In this document: positions 35,504-44,318 of the stretch, piece by piece
Layout: every line of letters begins with the position of its first letter
Numbering within the stretch: the stretch's first letter is position 1
NCBI RefSeq assembly: GCF_020708045.1
Contig: NZ_JAJFES010000009.1
Location: forward strand, 62,001-126,000
Direction: 5' to 3'
From: Massilia sp. IC2-278
Lineage (GTDB): Bacteria; Pseudomonadota; Gammaproteobacteria; Burkholderiales; Burkholderiaceae_D
Length of the DNA: 64,000 bases
Notes under the pieces: model-generated
Database searches by the model: none
The model's input: the letters and a program-made list of their open reading frames with translations, nothing else
Told to the model about the DNA's origin: nothing
Position numbers and translations under genes: made by a program

Positions 35504-37126
35504 TTAGCGCTTGACGCTGCCGAACGGATCGCCCTTCTTCCAGGTCGGCATGGCCGGCGCGTTGGCCACTGCATAGCCCAGGTTCAGGGTGAATTGGGCC
35601 TGCTGCAGCATGCCCGACAAATCCCACTCCGGACGGTACTCGTCGCTCACCTGGTGATAGTCCTTCTTGAAGCCGACCATCGTTGCGCTGGCGTGGGCCT
35701 GGTCGTGCTCGAAGGTGAAGTGGCCGTCGCCGGAGAACACCGCCGAGCCGACGTTAAATGCCGGCACGCCGGCCTTGGCGAAGTTGAAGTGGTCGGCGCG
35801 GAAGTAGGCGCCCGACATGTCGGGGATCGTCGGCGCGAGCGTCAGGCCCATCTTCTTCGCCACCACGGCCGCCGTGTCGTACAGGCTGCTGCGCTCGGCG
35901 CCGGGCACGCCGATGTCGCGCGTGCGTCCGACGAAGTTCAGGCTGTCGAGATTCAGGTCGGCCGCGGTCTTCGCCAGCGGCACCACGGGATTAGCCACAT
36001 AGGCGGCGCTGCCGAGCAGGCCCTGCTCCTCGGCCGCCGGCCACAGGAAGACCTGGGTGCGGCGCGCCGGCTTGCGCACCGCTTCGGCCGCCATTGCCAG
36101 CAGGGCCGCGGTGCCGGTGGCGTTGTCGATGGCGCCGTTGAACACGTGGTCGCCCTCGCTGCCCAGCTTTTCGTCGATGCCGAAGTGGTCCCAGTGCGCC
36201 GAGTACACCACCGCCTGGTCCTTCAATTTCGGATCGCTGCCGGGCACCACGCCGACCACGTTGAACTGCTCGACCTGGCGCACGGCCGACTTCATCTGCA
36301 CGCTCACCTTCGTCTTCAGGTCTACCGGCCGGAAGTCGCGCCGCTCGGCCTGGGCGCGCAGGGTGTCGAGGTCGAAGCCGGCGGCGGCGAACAACTGGCG
36401 CGCGGTATCTTCCTGGAGCCAGCCTTCGACGCCGTTGCCCGGGCTGGCCAGGCGGAAGCGCTCGTGCGAGAAGCTGTTGGCCGGCACGCTCCAGCCATAC
36501 GAGGCCGAGGGCGTGGTGTGGATCAGCAGCGCACCGGCGGCGCCCTGGCGCACCGCTTCCTCGAACTTGTACAGCCAGCGGCCATACCAGGTGTAGGCCT
36601 TGCCGGCGAAGCGGTTCGGTTCCTCGACCGTGGGCTGCGGGTCGTTGACCATCATGACCAGGATCTTGCCCTTCACGTCCTGGCCCTTGTAGTCGTCCCA
36701 TTTTTCTTCCGGCGCCGAGACGCCATAGCCGACGAAGAGTAGCGGCGCATCGAACGCCACGTCCGTCTTGCCGCTTCCGGTGCCGAACACGATTTCCTGG
36801 CCCAGCTTCGGCGCGATGCGCTTGCCGCCGGTATCGAAGCTGACCTCGCCCGACACCAGGCGCGTGCCGACGATCGGCACCGGCTGGCGATAGCCGCCGC
36901 CCGGCATCGGCTGCAGGCCGATCGCGGCGGCCTGGGTTTCCAGGTAGCGCACCGTCAGGTCGCCGCCACGCTGGCCGGTGCCGCGGCCTTCCAGCAGGTC
37001 GTCGGCCAGGAAGGAGAGGTGGGCGCGCAGGGCCGGCTCTTTCAACAGCGGGGCTTCCTGGGCGAACGCCGGGCAGGACAGGATGAAGGCGGCGCAGGCC
37101 GTCGATACCGAAGTGCGAAGACGCAT
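35504..37126 (-). CDS. Secreted M28 family aminopeptidase
   Basis: A 540-residue zinc exopeptidase. The signal peptide MRLRTSVSTACAAFILSCPAFAQ directs it to the periplasm or outside. A PA-type insert lies at about residues 130-255, with the M28 catalytic domain after it. Zinc motifs are YSAHWDHFG (His, Asp), GAIDNATGTAAL (bridging Asp), PAAEEQGLLGS (catalytic and ligand Glu), DLNLDS (Asp) and YHQVSDE (His). It would release N-terminal amino acids from peptides. ATG 37126 starts the signal peptide and is preferred over 37183. It is convergent with the diguanylate cyclase gene, with only three bases between the two stops. Confidence 0.88.
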   Translation of the reverse strand: MRLRTSVSTACAAFILSCPAFAQEAPLLKEPALRAHLSFLADDLLEGRGTGQRGGDLTVRYLETQAAAIGLQPMPGGGYRQPVPIVGTRLVSGEVSFDTGGKRIAPKLGQEIVFGTGSGKTDVAFDAPLLFVGYGVSAPEEKWDDYKGQDVKGKILVMMVNDPQPTVEEPNRFAGKAYTWYGRWLYKFEEAVRQGAAGALLIHTTPSASYGWSVPANSFSHERFRLASPGNGVEGWLQEDTARQLFAAAGFDLDTLRAQAERRDFRPVDLKTKVSVQMKSAVRQVEQFNVVGVVPGSDPKLKDQAVVYSAHWDHFGIDEKLGSEGDHVFNGAIDNATGTAALLAMAAEAVRKPARRTQVFLWPAAEEQGLLGSAAYVANPVVPLAKTAADLNLDSLNFVGRTRDIGVPGAERSSLYDTAAVVAKKMGLTLAPTIPDMSGAYFRADHFNFAKAGVPAFNVGSAVFSGDGHFTFEHDQAHASATMVGFKKDYHQVSDEYRPEWDLSGMLQQAQFTLNLGYAVANAPAMPTWKKGDPFGSVKR

Positions 37127-37221
37127 CGTGATGGTTCCATGGGTGATGAGAATCACAACATGGTACCGCAGGTGGGTGGACATGGTTGGCCGGGCGCAGG
37201 CGTATCGACAACCACGCGCCG

Positions 37222-37305
37222 TACCGCGTGGACACAGGTGTCCACCCTACGAACCCCGCCTTGGTAGGGTGGACCGGGCCACGCAAGGCACCTGTGTCCA
37301 CGCTG
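37222..37305. repeat. REP doublet D (GTGGACAC variant, reversed order)
   Basis: Left copy CCGCGTGGACAC-AG-GTGTCCACC (37224 on, ending CTACG) and right copy (37263-37305, starting GGTAGGGTGGACC and ending GTGTCCACGCTG) are inverted. Here the tails face out, unlike the other doublets, and only about 12 bases separate them. It lies in the 211-base gap between the M28 gene start and the GH16 stop. Confidence 0.65.
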
Positions 37306-37337
37306 TCTCACCATGTGATCATCGCCCACCATTCCAC

Positions 37338-38165
37338 TTAATTGGAACGCTTGTAAACCCGCACCCAATCCACCAGCATCCTTTGCGGCAGCACCGTCGT
37401 CTGGTCCGGATACCCCGGCCAGTACCCGCCCACCGCCAGGTTCAGGATCACATAGAAAGGATGCTCGAACACCCACTCCCCCTTCACCTTGTCCGGCGTG
37501 GCCGTGTGATACAGGATGCCGTCGCGGTACCAGCGGATCTGCCTTGGCTCCCACTCCACCGCATACACATGGAAGTCGTCGGCATACGCCCCGCTCCCGA
37601 GCTTCGACGGCGCGCCAAAGGCGTGCTCGCCCGAATAGCCCGGCCCATGCAGGGTGCCGTGCACGATGCCCGGCTCCTTGCCGATGTTTTCCATGATGTC
37701 GATCTCGCCGCAGCGCGGCCAGCCGACCGTCCTGATATCGGCGCCCAGCATCCAGAACGCCGGCCAGATGCCCTGGCTGCGCGGAATCTTGATGCGCGCC
37801 TCGTAGCGCCCGTAGGTGCGCTCCTGCAGGCCGGCGGTCTTGATGCGCGCCGAGGTGAATTCCTTGCCGCCATAGGCTTCGCGATGCGCTTCCAGCACCA
37901 GCATGCCGCCGGCCACGCGCAGGTTCTCCGGGCGCTCGGTATAGAACTGCTTTTCGTTGTTGCCGTTATCCTGGCCGCCCGGCTCGGGCACCCACTTGCC
38001 GCGGTCCAGGGCCGTGCCCTCGAACTCATCGTGCCAATCGATGGCCCAGCCTGCCGGAACCGGGATCGGCTGCGCCGGTGCCGGGGTCTGTGCCTGCCCT
38101 GCGCCGCCACTGAATGCCAGCACTGCGGCCAACACCGCCGCCAGCGCCATCCACCTTTTTCGCAT
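37338..38165 (-). CDS. Secreted GH16 beta-glucanase (laminarinase type)
   Basis: A 275-residue endo-beta-1,3-glucanase type enzyme. A signal peptide (MRKRWMALAAVLAAVLAFSG) indicates export. The GH16 active site is GEIDIMENIG with nucleophile Glu154, Asp156 and acid/base Glu159, and the WHDEFEGTALD start near residue 44 is typical. The GEIDIMENIG form (with M between I and E) is characteristic of laminarinases rather than lichenases. It would cut laminarin-like beta-glucan outside the cell or in the periplasm, supplying the TonB receptor encoded divergently. GGAGGAGCGG before the ATG is a strong ribosome binding site. A LacI-type operator lies 17 bases upstream of the start. Confidence 0.92.
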   Translation of the reverse strand: MRKRWMALAAVLAAVLAFSGGAGQAQTPAPAQPIPVPAGWAIDWHDEFEGTALDRGKWVPEPGGQDNGNNEKQFYTERPENLRVAGGMLVLEAHREAYGGKEFTSARIKTAGLQERTYGRYEARIKIPRSQGIWPAFWMLGADIRTVGWPRCGEIDIMENIGKEPGIVHGTLHGPGYSGEHAFGAPSKLGSGAYADDFHVYAVEWEPRQIRWYRDGILYHTATPDKVKGEWVFEHPFYVILNLAVGGYWPGYPDQTTVLPQRMLVDWVRVYKRSN

Positions 38166-38181
38166 CCGCTCCTCCTGTTTC

Positions 38182-38195
38182 TGGAAACGTTACCA
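38182..38195. promoter_or_regulatory. LacI-type operator upstream of GH16
   Basis: TGGAAACGTTACCA, one of five related operators in this window. It lies about 7 bases after the probable transcription start of the GH16 gene, between promoter and gene, where a bound repressor would block transcription. Confidence 0.75.
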
Positions 38196-38208
38196 AGCAC
38201 CTGCGGGA

Positions 38209-38238
38209 AATGTAACACCTGGCTGTTTCGGGTGTCAA
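38209..38238 (-). promoter_or_regulatory. Sigma-70 promoter of the GH16 gene
   Basis: On the minus strand TTGACA (38238-38233) and TACATT (38214-38209) are 18 bases apart, just upstream of the operator at 38182-38195. Confidence 0.65.
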
Positions 38239-38293
38239 CGCGCGCCGTGTTGTTGCGTCCGGCACCCACGCCTCCGTCCCGAAGAATATTCCG

Positions 38294-38322
38294 TTGACAA
38301 TTTTTTTTCCTAAGCCTAATAT
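38294..38322 (+). promoter_or_regulatory. Sigma-70 promoter of the TonB-dependent receptor gene
   Basis: TTGACA (38294-38299) and TAATAT (38317-38322) are 17 bases apart, close to consensus. It would start transcription near 38329, giving an untranslated leader of about 230 bases before the receptor ATG. Confidence 0.75.
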
Positions 38323-38336
38323 TCACTCAGAACATA

Positions 38337-38350
38337 TGGAAACGTTTCCA
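38337..38350. promoter_or_regulatory. LacI-type operator upstream of the TonB-dependent receptor
   Basis: TGGAAACGTTTCCA is a perfect 14-bp palindrome, the best match among the five sites. It starts about eight bases after the predicted transcription start, the classical position for repression. The LacI regulator at 53379-54440 is the likely ligand-responsive repressor. Confidence 0.8.
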
Positions 38351-38559
38351 CAGTTTCCAAAAAAACGCCACGAAAAACAGGTGGCGTGCAAGGAATGACG
38401 AAGCGCCGCTGCTCCGGTTCAGGGATGCAGTCGGCCTTTCGTGTTGGGCAGCGCGGCAGCAAAGACAAGGCAACGAGACAGCGGCAGGTCGGCAGACCGG
38501 GTGCGGAGACCCGGTCAGGTGTGGCTGACAATCAAATCTATAAGAAAAGAGGAGAACAC

Positions 38560-41500
38560 ATGCACTACCCTTTGGCAAAGCAGAAACTCATCAGCCTGGC
38601 CGTCGCCGCTGCCTGCGGCGCCTTCCTGGCGCCGGCATACGCGCAGGAAGCCGGCCAGCCCGCCACCAGCACCAGCGGTAGCGCCACCGGCACAAGCTCC
38701 GGAACCAACGCCGACCAGGCCAGCGGCAGCGGAACGACCACTGACCAGGCCAGCGGCGCCAGCCAGAATTCGGCGGTCGTCACCGACACCTCGGCCGCGC
38801 CGCAGGTGGTGCTGGTCAAGGGCCTGCGCCAGAGCATGGCCTCGTCGCTGAACATGAAACGCAACGCCACCGGCATCGTCGACGGCATCGTCGCCGAAGA
38901 CATCGGCAAGTTCCCGGATACCAACCTGGCCGAATCGCTGCAGCGCATCAGCGGCGTCTCGATCGACCGCGAAATCGGCGAAGGCTCGAAGGTCACCGTG
39001 CGCGGCGTCGGCCCCGACTTCAACCTGGTGCTGCTGAACGGCCGCCAGATGCCGACCTCGAACCTGGGCGACCGCAACGGCCGCGCCTTCGACTTCGCCA
39101 ACATCGCCTCGGAAGCGATCTCGCAGATCCAGGTGTACAAGACGGCGCGCGCCGACAGTCCGACCGGCGGCATCGGCGCCACCCTGAACGTGATGACCGC
39201 GCGTCCGCTCGAGCGCAACGGCAAGCAGGCCAGCATCGGCATCAAGGGCGTGCACGATACATCGGCCAGCGAACTGCCGGGCGACGTCAAGCGCGGCATG
39301 GACAAGGTCACCCCGGAGCTCTCCGGCATCTACAGCAACGCCACGGCCGACGGCAAGTTCGGCATCGCCATCAGCGGCAGCTACCAGGAACGCCACCTCG
39401 GCTACAACCAGGCCGCCGTGCCGGGCGGCTGGCGCGGCCCGATCGCCGCCGGCGACAGCGGCGCCTGGGGTAACATCCCGCAGGCGAACACCCCGGGCGG
39501 CGCCAACATCGTCAACCGTCCGTCGGGCGACACCATCTATTCGGTGCCGCAGAACCTGAACTACTCGATGAGCGGCGTGCAGCGCGAGCGTACCAACGGC
39601 CAGCTGGTGCTGCAGTACGCGCCGAGCAAGGCCTTGACCACCACCCTCGACTACACCTATTCCGAGAACAAGATCCACACCCGCCGCCAGGACATGTCGG
39701 CCTGGTTCAACTTCGGCCCGTCGAGCAGCAGCTGGGGCGACCCGGTGGGCGGCGTCGCGCCGCCGCTGACCTATACCGAGATCATCAACCCGGCCACCAG
39801 CGACATCGCCATGGGCGGCGCCGACTTCGCCACCCGCACCCAGAACAAGTCGCTCGGCTTCAACGCCGTCTGGAAGCCGAACACCGATCTGCGCCTGGAA
39901 TTCGACGCCCACAAGTCGAGCGCCGAATCGACCCCGGACAGCCCATGGGGTTCGTCAAACACCCTGGGCACCGCCAGCTTCAGCCGCGGCACCACCAGCG
40001 CCGACTTCACCCAGGACTTCCCGGTGCTGGGCATCGTCGGCGCCGACTTCGCGCGCGCCGGCCAGCAGGTCACCGGCTCGACCTTCCAGAACGGCTACAT
40101 GAAAGGCGAAGTCGAGCAGGCGCAGGCCAAGGGCAGCCTGAAGCTGTTCGAAGCGTCGGAACTGAACTTCGGCCTGGCGCTGACGGAACAGAACAACCGC
40201 TCGGCCTTCTCGAACCAGCAGCGCGAAACCTGGGGCGGCGCCACCAGCGCGGCCGACTACCCGAGCAGCGTCTGGCACCAGGAAAGCCTGCGCCAGTACT
40301 TCGACAAGATCAACGGCCACGACAACCCGAACCTGTTCAACACCTTCTACACCTTCGACTTCGGCCAGGTGCGCGAGATCGCGGCCCAGGCCTCGGGCCA
40401 GCCGAACCTGTACCTGCCGAAGACCACCTACGACACCGACCAGCGCACCCGCGAGCGCTCGAAGAGCCTGTACCTGCAGTTCAATACCGACTGGGACTTC
40501 GCCCTGCCGGTCCACACCGGCATCGGCGTGCGCTACGAGAACACCCACGTGTTCTCGACCGCGCTGGTCCCGATCGCCACCGCCTACAGCTGGGAATCGC
40601 AGAACGAGTTCAAGGTGCGCTTCGGCGAGCCGAGCTTCACCAGCCTCTCCGGCAAGTACCATTACTTCCTGCCGACACTGGACGCCGACGTCGACCTGCG
40701 CCCGGACATGAAGCTGCGCTTCGCCTACGGCGAAACGATCGGCCGTCCGCGCTGGGACCAGATCGCCGGCGGCCAGATCCTGGTCGAACTGGGCCGCGTG
40801 ATCGGCGGCGACGGCTCGCAGGGCAACCCGGGCCTGAAACCCGTCAAGTCGAAGAACACCGACCTGTCCTACGAGTGGTACTACGACAAGCAGAGCTTCT
40901 TCTCGATCGGCCACTTCCGCAAGAACCTGAAGAACTACGCCGGCCAGTCGAAGGTCACGGCCCAGCCGTTCAACCTGCACACGCCGGTGGGCGGCGCCTT
41001 CTGGAACGAGGCGATCGCCAACGGCTGCGCGAACTCGGACACGACCTGCATCCGCAACTACATCTTCCGCAACAAGGCGGGCCAGCCGGGCGTGATCCAG
41101 AACGGCGTCGACGGCTCGGGCAACCCGCGCGGCGAGATCGTCGGCCAGCCGGGCGACCCGATCGCCAACTTCGAGATCACCTCGTTCTCGAACCAGAAGC
41201 GCGCCATGTTGTACGGCACCGAACTGAACGTGCAGCACATGTTCGGCAACAGCGGCTTCGGCCTGTCGGCGAACTACACCTTCGTCGACTCGGGCCTGAA
41301 GTACAACAACGCCAGCATGGGCGAGCAGTTCGCGCTGGTCGGCCTGAGCGATTCGGCCAACCTGGTGGGCATCTACGAGAACGACAAGTGGACGGTGCGC
41401 GCGGCGCTGAACTGGCGCGACGAATTCCTGTCGAGCACCTTCGACAGCGCCGGCCCGAACCCGATCTACCAGGAGCCGTACAAGCAGGTCGACCTGTCGA

Positions 41501-41655
41501 TCGGCTACGCCTACAACGACAAGCTGAGCTTCCAGTTCGAGGCCATCAACCTCACCGACGAAACCATGCGCTCGCATGGCCGTACCAAGAACCAGGTGCT
41601 GTATGCGACCCAGAGCGGGCCACGCTACATGCTGGGTGCGCGGTACAAGTTCTGA
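38560..41655 (+). CDS. TonB-dependent receptor (oligosaccharide type)
   Basis: A 1031-residue outer-membrane receptor. Signal peptide (MHYPLAKQKLISLAVAAACGAFLAPAYAQ), then a Ser/Thr/Gly-rich linker (about 30-85), the plug (about 90-225, with IADSPTG-like and GVSIDREIGEGSKVTVRGVGPDFN-type sequence) and a 22-strand barrel ending in Phe (ARYKF), as expected for Bam recognition. The type with a plug starting QVVLVKGLRQSM and a long N-terminal linker is common in Caulobacter/Xanthomonas sugar receptors. It would import large beta-glucan oligosaccharides made by the divergent GH16. ATG 38560 has a perfect AGAGGAG site; the frame continues upstream but without one. Promoter and LacI operator lie upstream. 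The halogenase genes follow on the same strand. Confidence 0.92.
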   Translation: MHYPLAKQKLISLAVAAACGAFLAPAYAQEAGQPATSTSGSATGTSSGTNADQASGSGTTTDQASGASQNSAVVTDTSAAPQVVLVKGLRQSMASSLNMKRNATGIVDGIVAEDIGKFPDTNLAESLQRISGVSIDREIGEGSKVTVRGVGPDFNLVLLNGRQMPTSNLGDRNGRAFDFANIASEAISQIQVYKTARADSPTGGIGATLNVMTARPLERNGKQASIGIKGVHDTSASELPGDVKRGMDKVTPELSGIYSNATADGKFGIAISGSYQERHLGYNQAAVPGGWRGPIAAGDSGAWGNIPQANTPGGANIVNRPSGDTIYSVPQNLNYSMSGVQRERTNGQLVLQYAPSKALTTTLDYTYSENKIHTRRQDMSAWFNFGPSSSSWGDPVGGVAPPLTYTEIINPATSDIAMGGADFATRTQNKSLGFNAVWKPNTDLRLEFDAHKSSAESTPDSPWGSSNTLGTASFSRGTTSADFTQDFPVLGIVGADFARAGQQVTGSTFQNGYMKGEVEQAQAKGSLKLFEASELNFGLALTEQNNRSAFSNQQRETWGGATSAADYPSSVWHQESLRQYFDKINGHDNPNLFNTFYTFDFGQVREIAAQASGQPNLYLPKTTYDTDQRTRERSKSLYLQFNTDWDFALPVHTGIGVRYENTHVFSTALVPIATAYSWESQNEFKVRFGEPSFTSLSGKYHYFLPTLDADVDLRPDMKLRFAYGETIGRPRWDQIAGGQILVELGRVIGGDGSQGNPGLKPVKSKNTDLSYEWYYDKQSFFSIGHFRKNLKNYAGQSKVTAQPFNLHTPVGGAFWNEAIANGCANSDTTCIRNYIFRNKAGQPGVIQNGVDGSGNPRGEIVGQPGDPIANFEITSFSNQKRAMLYGTELNVQHMFGNSGFGLSANYTFVDSGLKYNNASMGEQFALVGLSDSANLVGIYENDKWTVRAALNWRDEFLSSTFDSAGPNPIYQEPYKQVDLSIGYAYNDKLSFQFEAINLTDETMRSHGRTKNQVLYATQSGPRYMLGARYKF

Positions 41656-41669
41656 TGGGGTGATGTAAG

Positions 41670-41696
41670 GGGCCACGGCGGCGATCGCCGTGGCCC
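41670..41696 (+). terminator. Strong hairpin after the TonB-dependent receptor gene
   Basis: Perfect 11-bp stem GGGCCACGGCG/CGCCGTGGCCC with a five-base loop, 14 bases after the stop. No T-run follows, so it may attenuate or protect the 3' end and not terminate fully; the halogenase genes downstream might be reached by read-through. Confidence 0.6.
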
Positions 41697-41742
41697 TGAT
41701 TCGCCGCCCATCGGTTGCTCCACTTCGTAATGCGGCATTGAC

Positions 41743-41932
41743 CGTATGGTGGGCACCCCGTGCCCACGCGGAACGTCGCGTCGTGTTGGCGCCGTTCGAA
41801 CACGTGCCCCGAGCCAATCGAAACGTCTCGAATGATCATCTGGACGCGTCAACAATTATTCATCGTCGAGACAAGAAGAGCGTCAACATGACGCGATCTT
41901 TCGCGTGGGCACGGGGTGCCCACCTTACGGTC
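41743..41932. repeat. REP doublet E (inverted palindrome pair)
   Basis: Left copy 41743-41775 (CGTATGGTGGGCAC-CC-CGTGCCCACGCGG) and right copy 41902-41932, inverted. The flanks inside the pair are also related: the left copy continues GGAACGTCGCGTCGTGTTGG and the right copy, read inverted, continues with similar sequence. It lies between the TonB receptor and the first halogenase gene on the same strand. Confidence 0.75.
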
Positions 41933-42036
41933 TCAGCCACAGGCCTGAAAAGTCTTCTGAAACGCTCCGTTTTCATGGTTTTTTTGGCTAGAGTGCAATA
42001 AACTTCAAGCAACTTCAGTTTTTTGGAAACCATTCC

Positions 42037-43587
42037 ATGGCGAGCAGCACCATCCGCCACGTGGTCATCGTCGGCGGCGGTTCGGCCGGCTGGCTGACCG
42101 CCGGTTTGATCGCGGCCGAGCACCGCGCCAGCGCGCCGGACGGCCTGCGCGTGACCCTGATCGAGTCGCCCGACGTGGCCCCGATCGGCGTCGGCGAAGG
42201 CACTTGGCCCTCGATGCGCGACACCCTGCGCCGCATCGGCGTCTCCGAGTCCGCCTTCTTCCGCGAGTGTGATGCCGCCTTCAAGCAAGGCTCGCTGTTC
42301 GCGCGCTGGAGCAGCGGCCAGGAAAACGACTACTACTTCCACCCCTTCTCCCTGCCGCAAGGCTACGGCGAGGCCGACCTGGTCGAACGCTGGCAACAGG
42401 CCCACGCCCAGGTGCCCTTCGCCGATTTGGCCAGCTACCAGCCGCATTTGTGCATGGCCGGCCGCGCGCCGAAGCAGGCGGCCACGCCGGAATTCGCGGC
42501 GGTGGCCAACTACGGCTACCACCTCGACGCCGGCAAGTTCGGCCTCTTCCTGAAGAAACACTGCCTGGAACGCCTGGGCGTGCACTACGTGCCCGACCAC
42601 GTGCTCGGCATCGCGTCGCACGAGAATGGCGACATCGCCGCCCTGCGCACCCAACACCACGGCCTGCTGGAAGGCGATCTGTTCGTCGACTGCACCGGCA
42701 TGCGTTCGCTGCTGCTCGGCCAGCACTACGGCGTGCCCTTCCTGTCGCAGCAGCACGTGCTGTTCAACGACACGGCGCTGGCCGTGCAAGTGCCCTACGC
42801 AAGCGAGGACACGCCCATCGCCTCGCAGACCACCTCCACCGCCCAGCAGGCCGGCTGGATCTGGGACATCGGCCTGCCGACCCGGCGCGGCGTCGGCCAC
42901 GTGTACTCCAGCGCCCACACCACCGACGAGGAAGCCGAACGCGCCCTGCGCGCCTACGTCGCCGCCAGCGGCGGGCCGCAGGACTGCCCTGCTCCTCGAA
43001 AAATCGGCTTCCAGCCCGGCTACCGCGAACGCTTCTGGCACCGCAACTGCGTTGCCGTCGGGCTCTCCAGCGGCTTCATCGAACCACTGGAAGCCTCGGC
43101 CCTGGCCATGGTCGAACTCTCGGCGGCGATGATCGTCGACGAGCTGCCGGTTACGCGCGAACACATGGACGTGGTCGCGCGCCGCTTCAACGAGACCTTC
43201 CGCTACCGCTGGGAGCGCGTCATCGATTTCCTCAAGCTGCACTACGTGCTGAGCCGGCGCGGGAACAGCTCTTATTGGCTCGACAACCGCGCGCCCGAAT
43301 CGGTGCCCGAACGCCTGCGCGAACTGCTGTCGCTGTGGCGCTACCGCGCGCCGATGCGCGGCGACTTCCCGCGCATCGAGGAAGTCTTCCCGACCGCCAG
43401 TTGGCAGTACGTGCTGTACGGGATGGGCTGGCGTAATGATGCCGGCGCCACCCGCCGCGGCGACGGCGCCCTGGCCGACAGCTACTTCCGCGAGGCGGCC
43501 GACCTGACGCGGCGCATGCTGCCCGCCCTGCCCGCGAACCGCGAACTGCTCGCCCACATCCGCGCGCACGGCCTGCCGCGGACCTGA
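42037..43587 (+). CDS. Flavin-dependent tryptophan halogenase family protein (1)
   Basis: A 516-residue FAD-dependent halogenase-type monooxygenase (PF04820). The FAD-binding GGGSAGW is at 13-19 and GVGEGTWPSM at 51-60; Lys83 (AAFKQG) matches the catalytic lysine (Lys79 of PrnA) that handles hypohalous acid. The GWxWxIPL motif that sets flavin halogenases apart is present but altered: GWIWDIGL with Trp274 and Trp276, Pro replaced by Gly. The usual FIEPLEAS stretch follows near 347-354. It needs FADH2 from a separate reductase. The substrate is unknown; family members near TonB receptors often act on indole-like compounds and prefer bromide. It starts a four-gene unit with sapC, a cupin and a second halogenase. 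A weak operator-like TGGAAACCATTCCA covers the start. Confidence 0.88.
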   Translation: MASSTIRHVVIVGGGSAGWLTAGLIAAEHRASAPDGLRVTLIESPDVAPIGVGEGTWPSMRDTLRRIGVSESAFFRECDAAFKQGSLFARWSSGQENDYYFHPFSLPQGYGEADLVERWQQAHAQVPFADLASYQPHLCMAGRAPKQAATPEFAAVANYGYHLDAGKFGLFLKKHCLERLGVHYVPDHVLGIASHENGDIAALRTQHHGLLEGDLFVDCTGMRSLLLGQHYGVPFLSQQHVLFNDTALAVQVPYASEDTPIASQTTSTAQQAGWIWDIGLPTRRGVGHVYSSAHTTDEEAERALRAYVAASGGPQDCPAPRKIGFQPGYRERFWHRNCVAVGLSSGFIEPLEASALAMVELSAAMIVDELPVTREHMDVVARRFNETFRYRWERVIDFLKLHYVLSRRGNSSYWLDNRAPESVPERLRELLSLWRYRAPMRGDFPRIEEVFPTASWQYVLYGMGWRNDAGATRRGDGALADSYFREAADLTRRMLPALPANRELLAHIRAHGLPRT

Positions 43588-43610
43588 CAACCACAATCAA
43601 GAGACAAGCC

Positions 43611-44318
43611 ATGCCGAATCCGGTCTTACTGAACAATATCGACCACGCCGCCATGCGCGTGATCGCCACCCGCGGCGCCGCCTACGGCGACAACGTGATG
43701 TCGGCCTTGACCTGGCCAGACGAGTTCCGCTCCCTGCAGGCGCACTACCCGATCGTCTTCCAGCAGAACGGCGAAGGCGGCTACGATGCGCTGGCCCTGT
43801 TCGGCTTCCAGCAGGGCGAAAACCTGTTCCTCGACGGCGCGCACTGGGACGCGCCCGAGATCCCGCTGTCGATCCAGCGCCAGCCCTTCCTGATCGGCAC
43901 CGACGGCGCCGAACTGGTGGTCCACGTCGACCTCGACAGCCCGCGCCTGAGCCGCGACCAGGGCGAGCCGCTGTTCCTGCCCCAGGGCGGCAACACCGAG
44001 TACACCGAGCGCATGGCCTCGGTCCTGCGCGCGATCCACCTCGGCCTGGAGGGCGCGCGCAGCTTCACCGCCGCCCTGCTCCAGCACAATCTGCTCGAAT
44101 CCTTCTTCCTCGACATCACCCTCGACGACGGCTCGGACAACCGCCTGGCCGGCTTCTACACCATCCACGAGGAGCGCCTGGCGGCACTCGACGGCGCGGC
44201 CCTGGCGAGCCTGCACGCCGCCGGCCACCTGCAGGCGATCTACATGGTGCTCGCTTCGCTGTCGCAGTTCCGCGCCCTGATCGACCGCAAGAACCGACGC
44301 CATGCCGGACAGCGCTGA
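43611..44318 (+). CDS. SapC family protein
   Basis: A 235-residue SapC-like protein (PF07277). The family was named for an S-layer-associated protein region in Campylobacter; its biochemical role is not known. Features fit the family: NPVLLNNIDHAAMRV at the start, HYPIVFQQ, FGFQQGENLF and IHEERLAALDG near the end. No signal peptide or membrane segment, so cytoplasmic. SapC is typically found with flavin-dependent halogenase and TonB receptor genes, as here. A GAGACAAG site precedes the ATG. Its end overlaps the cupin gene by 17 bases. Confidence 0.88.
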   Translation: MPNPVLLNNIDHAAMRVIATRGAAYGDNVMSALTWPDEFRSLQAHYPIVFQQNGEGGYDALALFGFQQGENLFLDGAHWDAPEIPLSIQRQPFLIGTDGAELVVHVDLDSPRLSRDQGEPLFLPQGGNTEYTERMASVLRAIHLGLEGARSFTAALLQHNLLESFFLDITLDDGSDNRLAGFYTIHEERLAALDGAALASLHAAGHLQAIYMVLASLSQFRALIDRKNRRHAGQR

